NCBI GenBank assembly: GCA_963746255.1
Contig: CAVVAJ010000005.1
Span: forward strand, 434,001-498,000
Origin: DAOVXM01 sp963746255
Lineage (GTDB): Bacteria; Chloroflexota; Anaerolineae; Anaerolineales; UBA4823
DNA: 64,000 nucleotides
Direction of reading: 5' to 3'
Shown piece by piece: positions 25,714 to 33,589 of the stretch. Position 1 is the stretch's first letter, and each line of letters starts with the position of its first letter. The notes beneath the pieces were generated by a model, which worked only from the letters and a program-made list of their open reading frames with translations, had not been told where the DNA came from and did not search any database. Made by a program: the position numbers and the translations under genes.

Positions 25714-25735
25714 TGATCTCTCCATTTCTTCTAGA

Positions 25736-26515
25736 TTACAAGCGCGAGATGTGAAATCCACCATCTACGTTGATCACTTCTCCCGTCGAAAAAGGTAGCA
25801 GTCCTTGCGCGATGGCAATTACCGCTTTGCCAATATCTTCCGGCAGCCCCCAACGCCGGAGCGGGGTGACTCCTTCTTCAAAAATTAAGCGATCATATTT
25901 TTCTTTCACTCCGGCAGTCAGGTCTGTTTTGATTATCCCCGGGCGGATCTCGTAAACGTTAATGCCGTATTCCGCCAAACGGTCTGCCCATAATGTGGTC
26001 ATCATCCCCATACCGGCTTTGCTAATGCAGCACTCTGCTCGTGCTGGGCTACTGGTGTAGGCACTGATCGAATTGATATTATCATTCTTTGGATCATGGA
26101 TCACACCCAGCTCAACAAAATCGATCATCCGGTTAGCCACCATCTGGGTGAGAAAAAAGGGTCCACGCAAGTTAATCGCCATGACTTCATCATAACTTTG
26201 GGCCCCAACCTGGAGCATATCAATCCGTTGGCGCGGGCTAACACCCGCATTATTGACCAGCATATCGATCTTACCAAAAGTGTCAATCGTTGCGTCTACT
26301 AAAAGGGGAAAAGAATCAACATCTCCCATATCAGCCTGGATGACAAGTCCCTGACCACCAAACTTCTCTACTTCTTCTTTGGTTTTTTCGGCGGCGGTAT
26401 CATTGCTGCGGTAATTGATCACAAGCCGCCATCCTTCTTTTGCCAAACTCAGCGCAATGCCTTTTCCGATCCCGCGAATGCTGCCAGTTACAATCGCGAC
26501 CTTACGATTACTTAT
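25736..26515 (-). CDS. SDR-family oxidoreductase with an apparent ATA start codon
   Basis: Short-chain dehydrogenase of 259 residues if read from 26515. The cofactor motif TGSIRGIGKGIALS, NNAGVSP (~92), the catalytic region with SAYTSSPARAECCISKAG, and NVDGGFH near the end are seen. The active-site tyrosine of YxxxK is replaced: the stretch reads AECCISKAG, with cysteine where Tyr is expected. A normal beginning would be ATGAGTAATCG. The sequence has ATA there, with GAGG correctly placed, so the start looks mutated ATG to ATA. A TTG at 26446 would remove the Rossmann glycines. Context suggests uronate/KDG metabolism, KduD-like. Activity is doubtful. Confidence 0.75.
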   Translation of the reverse strand: MSNRKVAIVTGSIRGIGKGIALSLAKEGWRLVINYRSNDTAAEKTKEEVEKFGGQGLVIQADMGDVDSFPLLVDATIDTFGKIDMLVNNAGVSPRQRIDMLQVGAQSYDEVMAINLRGPFFLTQMVANRMIDFVELGVIHDPKNDNINSISAYTSSPARAECCISKAGMGMMTTLWADRLAEYGINVYEIRPGIIKTDLTAGVKEKYDRLIFEEGVTPLRRWGLPEDIGKAVIAIAQGLLPFSTGEVINVDGGFHISRL

Positions 26516-26518
26516 ACC

Positions 26519-27657
26519 TCATTTCTCCAGATCAAGGGCTTTTGCTACTGCCTCCACAAAGAAATATTTGCCCCACATCACAGATTCATCCACGCCCAGA
26601 TTCTTACGCTGGTGATAGATGCCATGCTTCAAGATACCTTCCCAGCCTGATGTTAGGTTAGCCAGATATTCTGGCCCGGTCAATGTGTTTAAGATCACGA
26701 ATGCCGCCGCTCGATAGCGATCAGCAATATCTTGATCTTTGACTAATTTGCTCATGTTCAATAACCCGCTGGCTGTGATCGCCGCGGCTGAACTCTCAGC
26801 CATAGCTGTCTCTTGTGGTTCTTCCCAATCATTTGGCGGAACGCCAGGACCATAGAGCGCATCTGCTTCGAAGGATGTTCTAGCAATATAAAAATCTGCG
26901 CAAGCCTGAGCTGTTCGGAAGTAACGTTCATCCTGTGTAAAGTCAAATGCTGTCCCAAACCCGTACAGAGCCCATGCTTGACCACGCGCCCAGGATGAGT
27001 GGTCACGCCAACCTTGGTGGGTGCATTGTCGAATGAATTCGCCAGTTTAAGGTTGAATAAACCTTCATGAGAAGTACTGCCATCTCCCCGCACCAAATAC
27101 CGGCGGGTAGTCAGGCAGTGTTGGTTTGCTTTAGCTAGCAGCATCTGGTCATCGGTATCAAGGGCAGCATAAAAAATGATGCCAATATTCATCATTATAT
27201 CGATAAACAAGGAATCATCAGCCACAAAAGAACTTAGATAATGACCGCACTCTTTAAAACGCATTCCTAAGGTTTTGCCAGCTGTAATCACAGTCTCTTT
27301 GATTTCCTCATCACCAGTAAGGTCGTACCAGCGCTTCCAGGTAGACCAAAAGAGAGATCCAAGGTCATGGACATCACGATCATATTTACGCTCTTCGATT
27401 AATTTTGAATAATGCTGTGCTTTTTCTAGCGACCAGTCGCTCGTAGTGCGTTCGTAGAAAAGCCACATCATTCCCCCTAAAAAGCCTTAACACCAATTTG
27501 TCCAAGCCTCACCTCCATGCTGCCATTTCCCTTCTTGGGTGTACATCGGGAAATAATCTGGGTGGTTGCTGATCAAATTTTTCACCTGCATTTGAGCAAA
27601 TTCGAACGTGGTTTCGAGTTTTGGACGGAGGTTTTGCATAGATGGTTCTTGGATCAT
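26519..27657 (-). pseudogene. GH88 unsaturated-uronyl hydrolase, multiply disrupted
   Basis: Glycoside hydrolase family 88 (unsaturated glucuronyl/rhamnogalacturonyl hydrolase). The ATG at 27657 begins MIQEPSMQNLRPKLE and runs to GEAWTNWC, where an expected glutamate codon has become TAA. GFLGG follows, then a frameshift into MMWLFYERT. The middle part contains DRDVHDLGSLFWSTW with the catalytic aspartate. A second frameshift near 27045 lies in a run of A: the shifted frame continues TGEFIRQCTHQGWRD and SSWARGQAWALYG, and the tail AESSAAAITASGLL is at 26519-26803. Total length (~380 codons) equals the family norm. A nonsense change plus two indels argue for true decay, although the A-run indel could be a read error. 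Confidence 0.82.
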
Positions 27658-27690
27658 AGTAAATACCTTTTAGAAAGTGTATTAATCATT

Positions 27691-27832
27691 TCATTTTTGC
27701 CCGTGGAGCAGGGTCGTAGACACAAAATTGGCGATCAAACAACCCAATCCAATGACCATCACCGATGAGCCAATACACATCGACAAGCCGTGAGTATCAT
27801 TCAGGTAACCGGTTAATGTTGGGGTCAGAGTA
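27691..27832 (-). pseudogene. Remnant of an MFS-type transporter C-terminus
   Basis: A short open stretch reads LTPTLTGYLNDTHG followed by a hydrophobic helix (CIGSSVMVIGLGCLIANF) and a stop. Proline-threonine-GYL-N-D followed by a final helix is what the last two helices of major-facilitator sugar transporters look like. It lies just upstream of the GH88 remnant on the same strand, where a uronide transporter would be expected. Nothing further upstream is intact. Identification rests on 45 residues, so it is tentative. Confidence 0.4.
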
Positions 27833-28739
27833 GAACCAGTCAATCAGGGATAATACTGCAAAGTACCAGTTTTCCTTCGGATGCCCGGAAATTTTTTGAC
27901 CATGTTCTTGGTTAATACCGACAAACAAAAACCCGGTACGGTGGTGGAGATCAAAGCCAATCCAGAAACAGAATATAAAGACGAACTGTTTGTCACCTGG
28001 ATGTTGGATAATGGAATTTAGCAATAGGCAAGGATGGTTTCGCAGTCCTTACCAATATTGGGAGACGTTATTCAATCCTGTATGCTGACCTCCCACCAGT
28101 CAATGAGTCAAGGATTACACCAACAGGTAGCAGAATTATAATCGTCTCAATCTTACCCTTAGTTACTCTAAATTGTTCAGTCTATTGAACCGGAAGCATA
28201 GTTTACAGTCTTAAAAATGGGCGAACCCTGACATTAATGCTCAGATTATTCCCGGTGTTCGGGGGATTGTAACATATCGGAAAGACCTCCGCATTGGGCA
28301 TTTAATGGGAATAGCAGTGATAATCCGATCTGAAGTGATCATCACAAACCCGGCAACCAATGCCATCAGCAGCCAATCAACCCGTCAACTGAACCACATA
28401 TCCATAACCGCCCTGGTTTCCAGATCCGCGGCAGCTCCAGCAGTAATAATGGTCTTTGATTCAAGTCGTAAGTGGGACAACAAATTGGTCAATGGAGGTA
28501 AGCTGAGGGAGTATAAGTCTCCAAGACCATACGATAAATTTCATCGTAACCGTTTCGCTCATCAACTTGACTATTTCACCATTTATACTCGCAGTTCCGA
28601 CGGATATTTCCCGTTTCAGTGCTCTGCTATTGACTTCTGTTGTTATCCTTATGGTGACAGTCTTTTCTGTTCTTGAGATCTCCTTTTTTCGGGTTGTCCT
28701 ACCCTTATTAGATTGGAGTTCTCTCTTTTTGTAGATACC
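27833..28739. other. Gene-poor decayed stretch
   Basis: About 900 bases with no gene I can support. A + strand piece near 27930-28020 reads coherently (GTVVEIKANPETEYKDELF) and ends in TAG, suggesting the tail of a dead protein of unknown family. Other open frames here are short and lack ribosome-binding sites. The region joins the decaying uronate genes to the recombinase remnants. Confidence 0.4.
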
Positions 28740-28918
28740 AGAATATTGAAATAAGATACAGTACCCTTCAAAGGCTTTTCTCTGTACTCCCCGGCTTCGG
28801 AAAAGTAAATCTCGATATTCTTCCTTATGTATTTGAGTTACATCACTTCCTGGATGGTTTTGATTTTCGCCCCTTTGCCAGTATGTTGGTTTCCGATCGT
28901 GTGTCTGAGACTGTGCAC
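28740..28918 (-). pseudogene. Tyrosine recombinase C-terminal remnant 1
   Basis: The minus strand from 28918 reads VHSLRHTIGNQHTGKGAK, then IKTIQEVM, a TAA, and NIEIYFSEAGEYREKPL. SLRHT is the integrase box II (H-x-x-R) and IEIYFS corresponds to the strand with the catalytic tyrosine. It aligns in order with the better-preserved remnant at 30292-30624 (VHSLRHTFGAHHAAKG, TIQEVLGN, TEIYLSLT). The N-terminal and core parts are missing. The last bases before it carry the AbiE promoter region. Confidence 0.65.
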
Positions 28919-28930
28919 AGAAGCCCACTA

Positions 28931-28940
28931 TTATCCTATA
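28931..28940 (+). promoter_or_regulatory. Additional TTATCCTATA half-site
   Basis: Ten bases identical to the left arm of the operator at 28982-29009, placed 51 bases upstream and in the same orientation, just before the -35 box. It could serve as a second AbiEi contact. Chance occurrence of ten bases so close to the palindrome is unlikely but not excluded. Confidence 0.45.
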
Positions 28941-28959
28941 TAGATCATCTTGATTTCTC

Positions 28960-28988
28960 TTGACTTTTATTTTATGTTGCATTATCCT
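28960..28988 (+). promoter_or_regulatory. Sigma-70-type promoter of the abiE pair
   Basis: TTGACT (28960-28965) and TATCCT (28983-28988) with a 17-base spacer. The -10 box lies inside the left arm of the operator palindrome. Transcription would begin about six to eight bases downstream, at or next to the abiEi ATG at 28997, so the message is predicted to be leaderless or nearly so. Confidence 0.55.
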
Positions 28989-29009
28989 ATACACAAATGT
29001 ATAGGATAA
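28982..29009 (+). promoter_or_regulatory. Perfect palindromic operator over the abiEi start codon
   Basis: TTATCCTATACA (28982-28993) and TGTATAGGATAA (28998-29009) form a perfect 12-base inverted repeat around four bases. The right arm contains the ATG (28997) and codons 2-5. AbiEi antitoxins are known to bind inverted repeats in their own promoter and repress. The position here, covering -10 box, start site and start codon, would block transcription strongly. The palindrome is seen directly; autoregulation is inferred from the family. Confidence 0.75.
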
Positions 29010-29533
29010 GCGAACTTCTCCAATTAGATCGTAAGCTATTTCATACCGGCGACTTGGCCATCCTTTGGGGGATCGCCAACAAGCACAATTTGTATATGAC
29101 CATTAGCCGCTACATTAACAAGGGCGTTCTTTTTCCTGTCTATAAAGGGCTGTACTCCACCGTCCCTATATCCACTCTCGACCCGCTGGAACTTGGCACG
29201 GCTATCATCCATCGGTATACCTTCCTCACCACGGAATCAGTACTATCGCAGGCCGGGATCATCTCCCAAAGAGTCTATGATTACACTTTTGTTGCTGAAC
29301 GGTCCAAGCGTGTATCGGTCGGACAGTGGTCTTTTCGGTTCCGTAAACTTAAATATGAATACCTCTATCACCCTGCTGGCATCGAAAAACAGAACGGGTA
29401 TTTTATAGCATCTCCTGAACGGGCGATGGCTGATATGCTTTATTACAATCCCAACTATCACTTCGATGTCCCGGAAAGCATTAATTTCGATAAAGTTAGA
29501 TCAATTCAAAAAGAAATCGGATATCCATGCTAG
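28997..29533 (+). CDS. AbiEi-family antitoxin
   Basis: A 178-residue AbiEi-type antitoxin and transcriptional repressor. The N-terminus has a winged-helix layout (FHTGDLAILWGIAN, TISRYINKGVLFPVYKGLYS), and the C-terminal domain includes TTESVLSQAGIIS, FVAERSKRV and the late motif YFIASPERAMADMLY, which recurs in the family. It overlaps the toxin gene by seven bases (ATGCTAG), typical of AbiEi-AbiEii pairs. No ribosome-binding site precedes the ATG. The promoter position instead implies a leaderless start. Related systems protect against phage and stabilise mobile DNA. Confidence 0.85.
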   Translation: MYRISELLQLDRKLFHTGDLAILWGIANKHNLYMTISRYINKGVLFPVYKGLYSTVPISTLDPLELGTAIIHRYTFLTTESVLSQAGIISQRVYDYTFVAERSKRVSVGQWSFRFRKLKYEYLYHPAGIEKQNGYFIASPERAMADMLYYNPNYHFDVPESINFDKVRSIQKEIGYPC

Positions 29534-30270
29534 ATCTGCGGCCTGAAGATATTGCCCATAAATCTTATCTCCATAGGTTGCTTTTGGAGATCGTTGACCA
29601 ACCGCTGATGGCTCAGTCCTTGGCTTTCAAGGGTGGCACCTGTGCTGCTATGTTAGGTTATCTGGATCGTTTCTCGGTTGACCTTGATTTCGATGTGTTA
29701 ACAGTTGCTGACGAAGCTATGCTGCGAAAAGAATTTCATCAGGTTTTCAACCAGTTAGGATTTACTGTGACGCTGGAATTCGACAAGGTACTCTTTTTCC
29801 AACTTCGTTATCCAAGCAGCCCTGGCAAAAGGAGTAATTTAAAAGTCAGCGCCAGCAATATGAAAGTTGAGGCTAACCAATATAAGGTCCACTACTTTCC
29901 TGAAATTGATAGGTTAATTATCAGCCAGACCGTTGAAACGATGTTTGCCAACAAGCTGGTGGCAGTGACAGATCGTTATACCCAGCATAAAACCATTGCC
30001 GGCCGAGATATTTACGATATCCACCACTTTTTTGTCCACGGGTATCCATATAATGGCGCAGTGATTCGAGAAAGAACTGGACTGGAACTGGGGGAGTACT
30101 TCGGAGAGCTGATTGAGTTTATTAAGAAACATGTCACACAGACGATTGTCAACGAAGATTTAAATTCGCTTCTGCCTGATAGACAATTTCAGCAAGTTAG
30201 AAAAATCTTGATCCCGGAAACGTTGTCCATGTTGGAAAGAGAAAAAGGCAAATTAGCGGCTAAACCATGA
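29527..30270 (+). CDS. AbiEii/AbiGii-family nucleotidyltransferase toxin
   Basis: A 247-residue toxin of the DUF1814/AbiEii nucleotidyltransferase family. Characterised members modify tRNA acceptor ends. The NTase motif FKGGTCAAMLGYLDRFSVD-LDFD (~36-58) has the GG[ST] and DxD pair. KVSASNMKVEA, the conserved SQTVETMFANKLVAV and AGRDIYDIHHFF (~160-180) complete the family pattern. It is longer than the minimal fold, with a helical tail to KLAAKP. The gene overlaps the antitoxin and is intact, in contrast to most neighbours. Confidence 0.87.
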   Translation: MLDLRPEDIAHKSYLHRLLLEIVDQPLMAQSLAFKGGTCAAMLGYLDRFSVDLDFDVLTVADEAMLRKEFHQVFNQLGFTVTLEFDKVLFFQLRYPSSPGKRSNLKVSASNMKVEANQYKVHYFPEIDRLIISQTVETMFANKLVAVTDRYTQHKTIAGRDIYDIHHFFVHGYPYNGAVIRERTGLELGEYFGELIEFIKKHVTQTIVNEDLNSLLPDRQFQQVRKILIPETLSMLEREKGKLAAKP

Positions 30271-30291
30271 TGCATACATCCAGGTGGTTAC

Positions 30292-30624
30292 CTATTTAAT
30301 GCGTTCAAGCGAATTAGGTTCATGTTGTTGCAAATCTTTTCTCTGCAGCTCTTTGGTTAAGGACAAGTAAATCTCGGTATTCCTTACGTCTCGATTCCCC
30401 AACACCTCCTGGATGGTCATATTGTGTGTCCCTTTGGCAGCATGGTGGGCTCCAAAGGTATGCCTGAGACTGTGAACTGAAACCCCAACTTTGCCTGTTT
30501 GGGTATAATATTTGCGCAGCATTTTATGAATTCCTCTGGGGGCCAAAACACTTCCATCACGATTGTGAAAAAGACTGTGAAACTGTCCTTCCAGTCGAAT
30601 CTTCAGGAAATCCCAGCGCGTCAT
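30292..30624 (-). pseudogene. Tyrosine recombinase C-terminal remnant 2
   Basis: The last 110 residues of a XerC/XerD-like integrase. FHNRDGSVLAPRGIHKMLRKY, SVHSLRHTFGAHHAAKG (box II with H-x-x-R), TIQEVLGNRDVRNTEIYLSLT (second His/Trp position replaced by asparagine, catalytic tyrosine in EIYLSLT). The catalytic N-terminal arginine region is missing and no start or Shine-Dalgarno is evident. It converges on abiEii. Together with remnant 1 it flanks the abiE pair in the same orientation. Confidence 0.75.
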
Positions 30625-30678
30625 GACAAATCGCGCCGTGGACCTTCCCGGCGAAGCCTTGTCGTTGTGGGCGCAGGA

Positions 30679-31191
30679 TTAGGTGTCGTTCTTCCCCATC
30701 GTACTTAACAACTCTTTTGCTGCCTCAGATGGAAATCCATAATCTATGGGCTTACAAGGCATCTGGCTTAATTGCAGTTCAGCTTTCGAGAGACTCAAAT
30801 TCGATTTACTCTTGGCATCTTCTGCCATCATTTGAAAATGCCAGGCAAAATCGTTTTGCGATCCCAACACACTTCGACTTGCTGTTTTGCTGTATTGAAC
30901 TTGATCGAAATGGCTAATTTCAATTGCAATGTCTTTTGGATGTCCTCCAATCATACCCAGTAGATTAGCGCCCCTGATACGGAATAGTGGAACCAAGTTG
31001 TTGGATTCCCGGATTGGAATTGCTATAGTTAAAAGAGTTTTTTCATTTACGAATATCAGAAGATCCCCAGAGACAGTGGGATCCAGGTTGCCATACCAAT
31101 CCCCTAGCTATGCTGTTGGTGGTCCAGGGTTATTAACTGGAATAACTCCTAAATACTTGCGGAGTTTTTGAGTGGATCGCAGTGTGATCAT
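30679..31191 (-). pseudogene. DUF6933-like gene with a nonsense codon
   Basis: Read from the ATG at 31191: MITLRSTQKLRKYLGV, NNPGPPTA, TAG (31108-31110), then LGDWYGNLDPTVSGDLLIFV, NEKTLLTIAIPIR, down to KELLSTMGKNDT. The layout (T-QKL-KYLG, L-DWY-NL, LLIFVNEKTLL) resembles the DUF6933 family of about 160-170 residues and unknown function. Only a single TAG interrupts 170 codons, so it is either a fresh mutation, or a translated fragment from a later start (valine/methionine near 30996). The DUF name is recalled from motif pattern and is less certain than the gene structure. Confidence 0.6.
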
Positions 31192-31601
31192 AGACTTTAT
31201 CTAAGTTTATGCAGGTGCATAATTTTCTCACTTATATCCTTATTCATTGAGCACAAACATTTTTATAGTATTAGATGCTTGATAATCACGGCGCTAAGCA
31301 TGAAGGCTACCATTTCATCAGCATTCGCATCGAATTCTAACTGCTGTTGAAATTTCCAAGTTGATTGTGTCATAACTACGATGATAAACAGACCGACCGC
31401 TGTACACCATCCGAGCGAAGCGAACGGCCTTGTTGTATGCTATACATTCTTCGTCAGGCTGCTTCACCAGCTTGACCAATGACCTGGGGGTTATAGCACC
31501 GCGGGCTTTTCTTTTTTACACGCTTATTTTTTTTTAGCCCACACGTTATTCGGTCACTTGGTTTTGTGATATATATGTAAAGTCACATATTTGGAGAACA
31601 C
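31192..31601. other. Intergenic stretch, no supported gene
   Basis: About 400 bases. The segment 31395-31460 has GAACGGCC and GTTATAGC elements faintly like attC ends, but the arms do not pair well. No open frame with a start signal is seen. T-rich sequence near 31510-31540 precedes the next gene. Confidence 0.35.
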
Positions 31602-31847
31602 ATGAATGATATTACAATTTCATCGAAGTTGATTTGCTGTGTACTAACGGAGGGATATATGCCGGCACCGCAAGAAGTAACAAATCTGGTCGAACGTTTT
31701 CACTTTAATCTCAAGGATTACCGTGCAGGGATATATAACGAAACACAGGTAAGGCTTAAGTTCATTGACCCTTCACATGAAGACGAAATTGCAGAATTAC
31801 CTTATACCTTGGTGGAGTTTCATAAAGGTGAGTTGCCCAAGGAGTAG
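31602..31847 (+). CDS. Hypothetical protein, 81 residues
   Basis: Not recognised. MNDITISSKLICCVLTEGYM begins with a GGAG site eight bases upstream. The sequence is mixed alpha/beta without membrane segments or metal motifs, and acidic near the end (HEDEIAELPYTLVEFHKGEL). It precedes a zinc-ribbon/TPR gene by 50 bases in the same direction, so both may be one transcript. Codon use resembles the accessory region rather than the Hdr operon. Confidence 0.55.
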   Translation: MNDITISSKLICCVLTEGYMPAPQEVTNLVERFHFNLKDYRAGIYNETQVRLKFIDPSHEDEIAELPYTLVEFHKGELPKE

Positions 31848-31896
31848 TTGATAAAGTCTTGGACGGATACACTGAATAGGTCTAGGAGTTTCCCAG

Positions 31897-32778
31897 ATGA
31901 TATCTCTGAACTGTCCATCTTGTGGAAGTCAGCTGGAATTACCAAATTCCCTCGATATTGCTCATTGCATGTATTGTGGGACAAAGATTCTTCTTCGAGA
32001 TTCAGATGCCAACAGAGAACGTGTCAATCTGAAGCGATATAAGGAGCTATCAAAAGCTGCAATGGATGCAAAGAATTATGAAGAGACAATAAGATACACA
32101 AATAAAATTCTTGAAATTAATCTTAATGATGTTGATGCCTGGATAGAAAAAGCGGTCGCAACGTTTTGGTTATCCACAAGAGAAAACAATCGGTATAGTG
32201 AAGCAATAATCTATCTCAAGAAAGCAGAAGAAATCAATCCCGATGAAACGAGAATACGCCAAGCAATGGAAGACGTGACAAAGTTACAATCGGTATTGTT
32301 AAATAAGTTGGGCATAGATGCTGATGCCAAAGGTAAGGAAATTTATAAAATCTGGGACAAGAGCGATCTAAAAAATATGGATAGAGCTCGTAGAGAAAGT
32401 GCAAAATCGTTTTATGAGGCGATGGACTACTTTATTACAGCATCAGATTACTGTCCAACTGATATGGCAATTCTTGAAAATATTGAAAGATTGGCAAAAA
32501 CCACCGGGTGGCTTATGTGGGAAAATAATGTACGAGAAAAAAGAAATTCTTTAAGGATGCTAAAGAAAAAATCACACGCGGTAAAGAAAATTGCGCAATT
32601 ACAAAAAGAATTGGAAACCAACGAGAGCAAATTGACAAGATTAAAAACTCAAACCGGATTGCTTGTTGGTTCTAAAATAATAATAACTGATTCCAAGAAT
32701 AGGGGGATAAAATTGGAAATTGCGGAGTTAGAAGAGTACGCAAACTACAACCCACCTGATGTGGTTCTTCCTAAGTAA
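31897..32778 (+). CDS. Zinc-ribbon and TPR-like protein
   Basis: A 293-residue protein. The N-terminal zinc ribbon has CPSCGSQLELP and CMYCGTKILL (residues ~6-34). Two helix-turn-helix TPR-like units follow (AAMDAKNYEETIRYTNKILEINLNDVDAW and SEAIIYLKKAEEINPDE in pieces), then a charged helical region and a coiled-coil-like segment rich in K/E (~225-260). The gene is clearly AT-richer than the Hdr locus, which suggests acquisition. AGGAG precedes the ATG. No enzymatic motif is seen, so a regulatory or scaffold role is only a guess. Confidence 0.65.
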   Translation: MISLNCPSCGSQLELPNSLDIAHCMYCGTKILLRDSDANRERVNLKRYKELSKAAMDAKNYEETIRYTNKILEINLNDVDAWIEKAVATFWLSTRENNRYSEAIIYLKKAEEINPDETRIRQAMEDVTKLQSVLLNKLGIDADAKGKEIYKIWDKSDLKNMDRARRESAKSFYEAMDYFITASDYCPTDMAILENIERLAKTTGWLMWENNVREKRNSLRMLKKKSHAVKKIAQLQKELETNESKLTRLKTQTGLLVGSKIIITDSKNRGIKLEIAELEEYANYNPPDVVLPK

Positions 32779-32850
32779 ATCGAAGATTTACCAAGTGGGG
32801 TTACAGTATAAACAAAGTTTTCCAGATTACGATTATTCTACACAAATCTC

Positions 32851-33111
32851 TTACATATTGTCCACCGGACTCCCTGTTAGATGTGCTTGCTGGATATCCT
32901 CCGTAGTTTGCGCTAGATACCGTCGTAGCACCTGAAGGTCTGATTGGCTCATCAATTTTTGTAAGCTGAAAATATCCACACCAGCCCTGAGCATATTCAG
33001 TGCAAATGCACGCCGGAAAGAGTGAATAGATGGTGTTCTAACACCTGCCTGCGCACGATGCACGTCGGATTGCGTATTCCGGTGAAATCGACAAGTTCTA
33101 GCATCTATCAT
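32851..33111 (-). pseudogene. Tyrosine recombinase C-terminal remnant 3
   Basis: An 86-residue piece with SIHSFRRAFALNMLRAGVD (box II, H-x-x-R present), FSLQKLMSQSDLQVLRRYLAQT with the tyrosine at RRYLAQT, then a short tail. It resembles XerD-type integrases, distinct from the two other remnants. The preceding part (MIDARTCRFHRNTQ) is not integrase-like, so the gene is truncated. It marks another past insertion. Confidence 0.7.
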
Positions 33112-33289
33112 TTACTTTTCATTATCACGAGTGAGATTGCAGAAGCGGCGTGTAAAGATGCTAGGAAATCTTACTTAAAGAAAGATTCATAGAATCTATT
33201 GGGCATCATTTTCAATGTGCGCAGGCGATGTCTATTGTGGTTTGAGTCAGAAAGGACGCTAATATCTGCAGTTTACATATGGAAGCTGC

Positions 33290-33523
33290 TCATCGATTCA
33301 CGAGGGGTAGGTATAACTCTCGCACTGGAGGGACAGAGACTGCTCCGCTCCAGAATCCGCCTGCCAGTGTAAACTCACCTCCCGATAAGCTTCCTGCGTC
33401 TGGATGTCCGATGGTACCGCTCATGGAATAAATGCCACTGTGTGAGCTGCCTCCCCCGCTGTCTACTGTCCACCAGTCTAGCTGATATGCCTGGGTAGCT
33501 GCCATAGCAGTGCTCCCTTCCAT
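33290..33523 (-). pseudogene. C-terminal fragment of a secreted protein with YQLDWW module
   Basis: A 77-residue fragment with AYQLDWWTVDSGGGSSHSG, YSMSGTIGHPDAGSLSGG, FTLAGGFWSG and the terminus ELYLPLVNR. The glycine/serine beta-rich module followed by an LPLVxR end recurs on secreted Chloroflexota proteins and may act as an envelope-sorting tail (recollection, not proof). A related fragment is at 41523-41765. No signal peptide or upstream domain remains, so this is likely a leftover of a longer gene. Confidence 0.6.
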
Positions 33524-33589
33524 AACAGCAACTTACTGCCATTTCGAGTGTTGATTCAATCACATATGGGAACTAAGGAGGTCTAGGTG

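Noticed and set aside
28305..28676. Plus-strand open frame of 123 codons
   Set aside because: No ribosome-binding site, no recognisable domain, and it overlaps decayed sequence; it looks like chance.
28461..28994. Minus-strand frame of 177 codons
   Set aside because: Its frame is shifted relative to the recombinase remnant on the same strand, which explains the sequence better.
19404..31191. Stop-codon reassignment as the reason for in-frame TAG/TAA codons
   Set aside because: The broken genes also contain frameshifts and use both TAG and TAA, and intact genes use the same codons as normal stops.
31395..31500. Possible extra attC near GAACGGCC and GTTATAGC
   Set aside because: The putative arms pair poorly and neither outer box fits the consensus.
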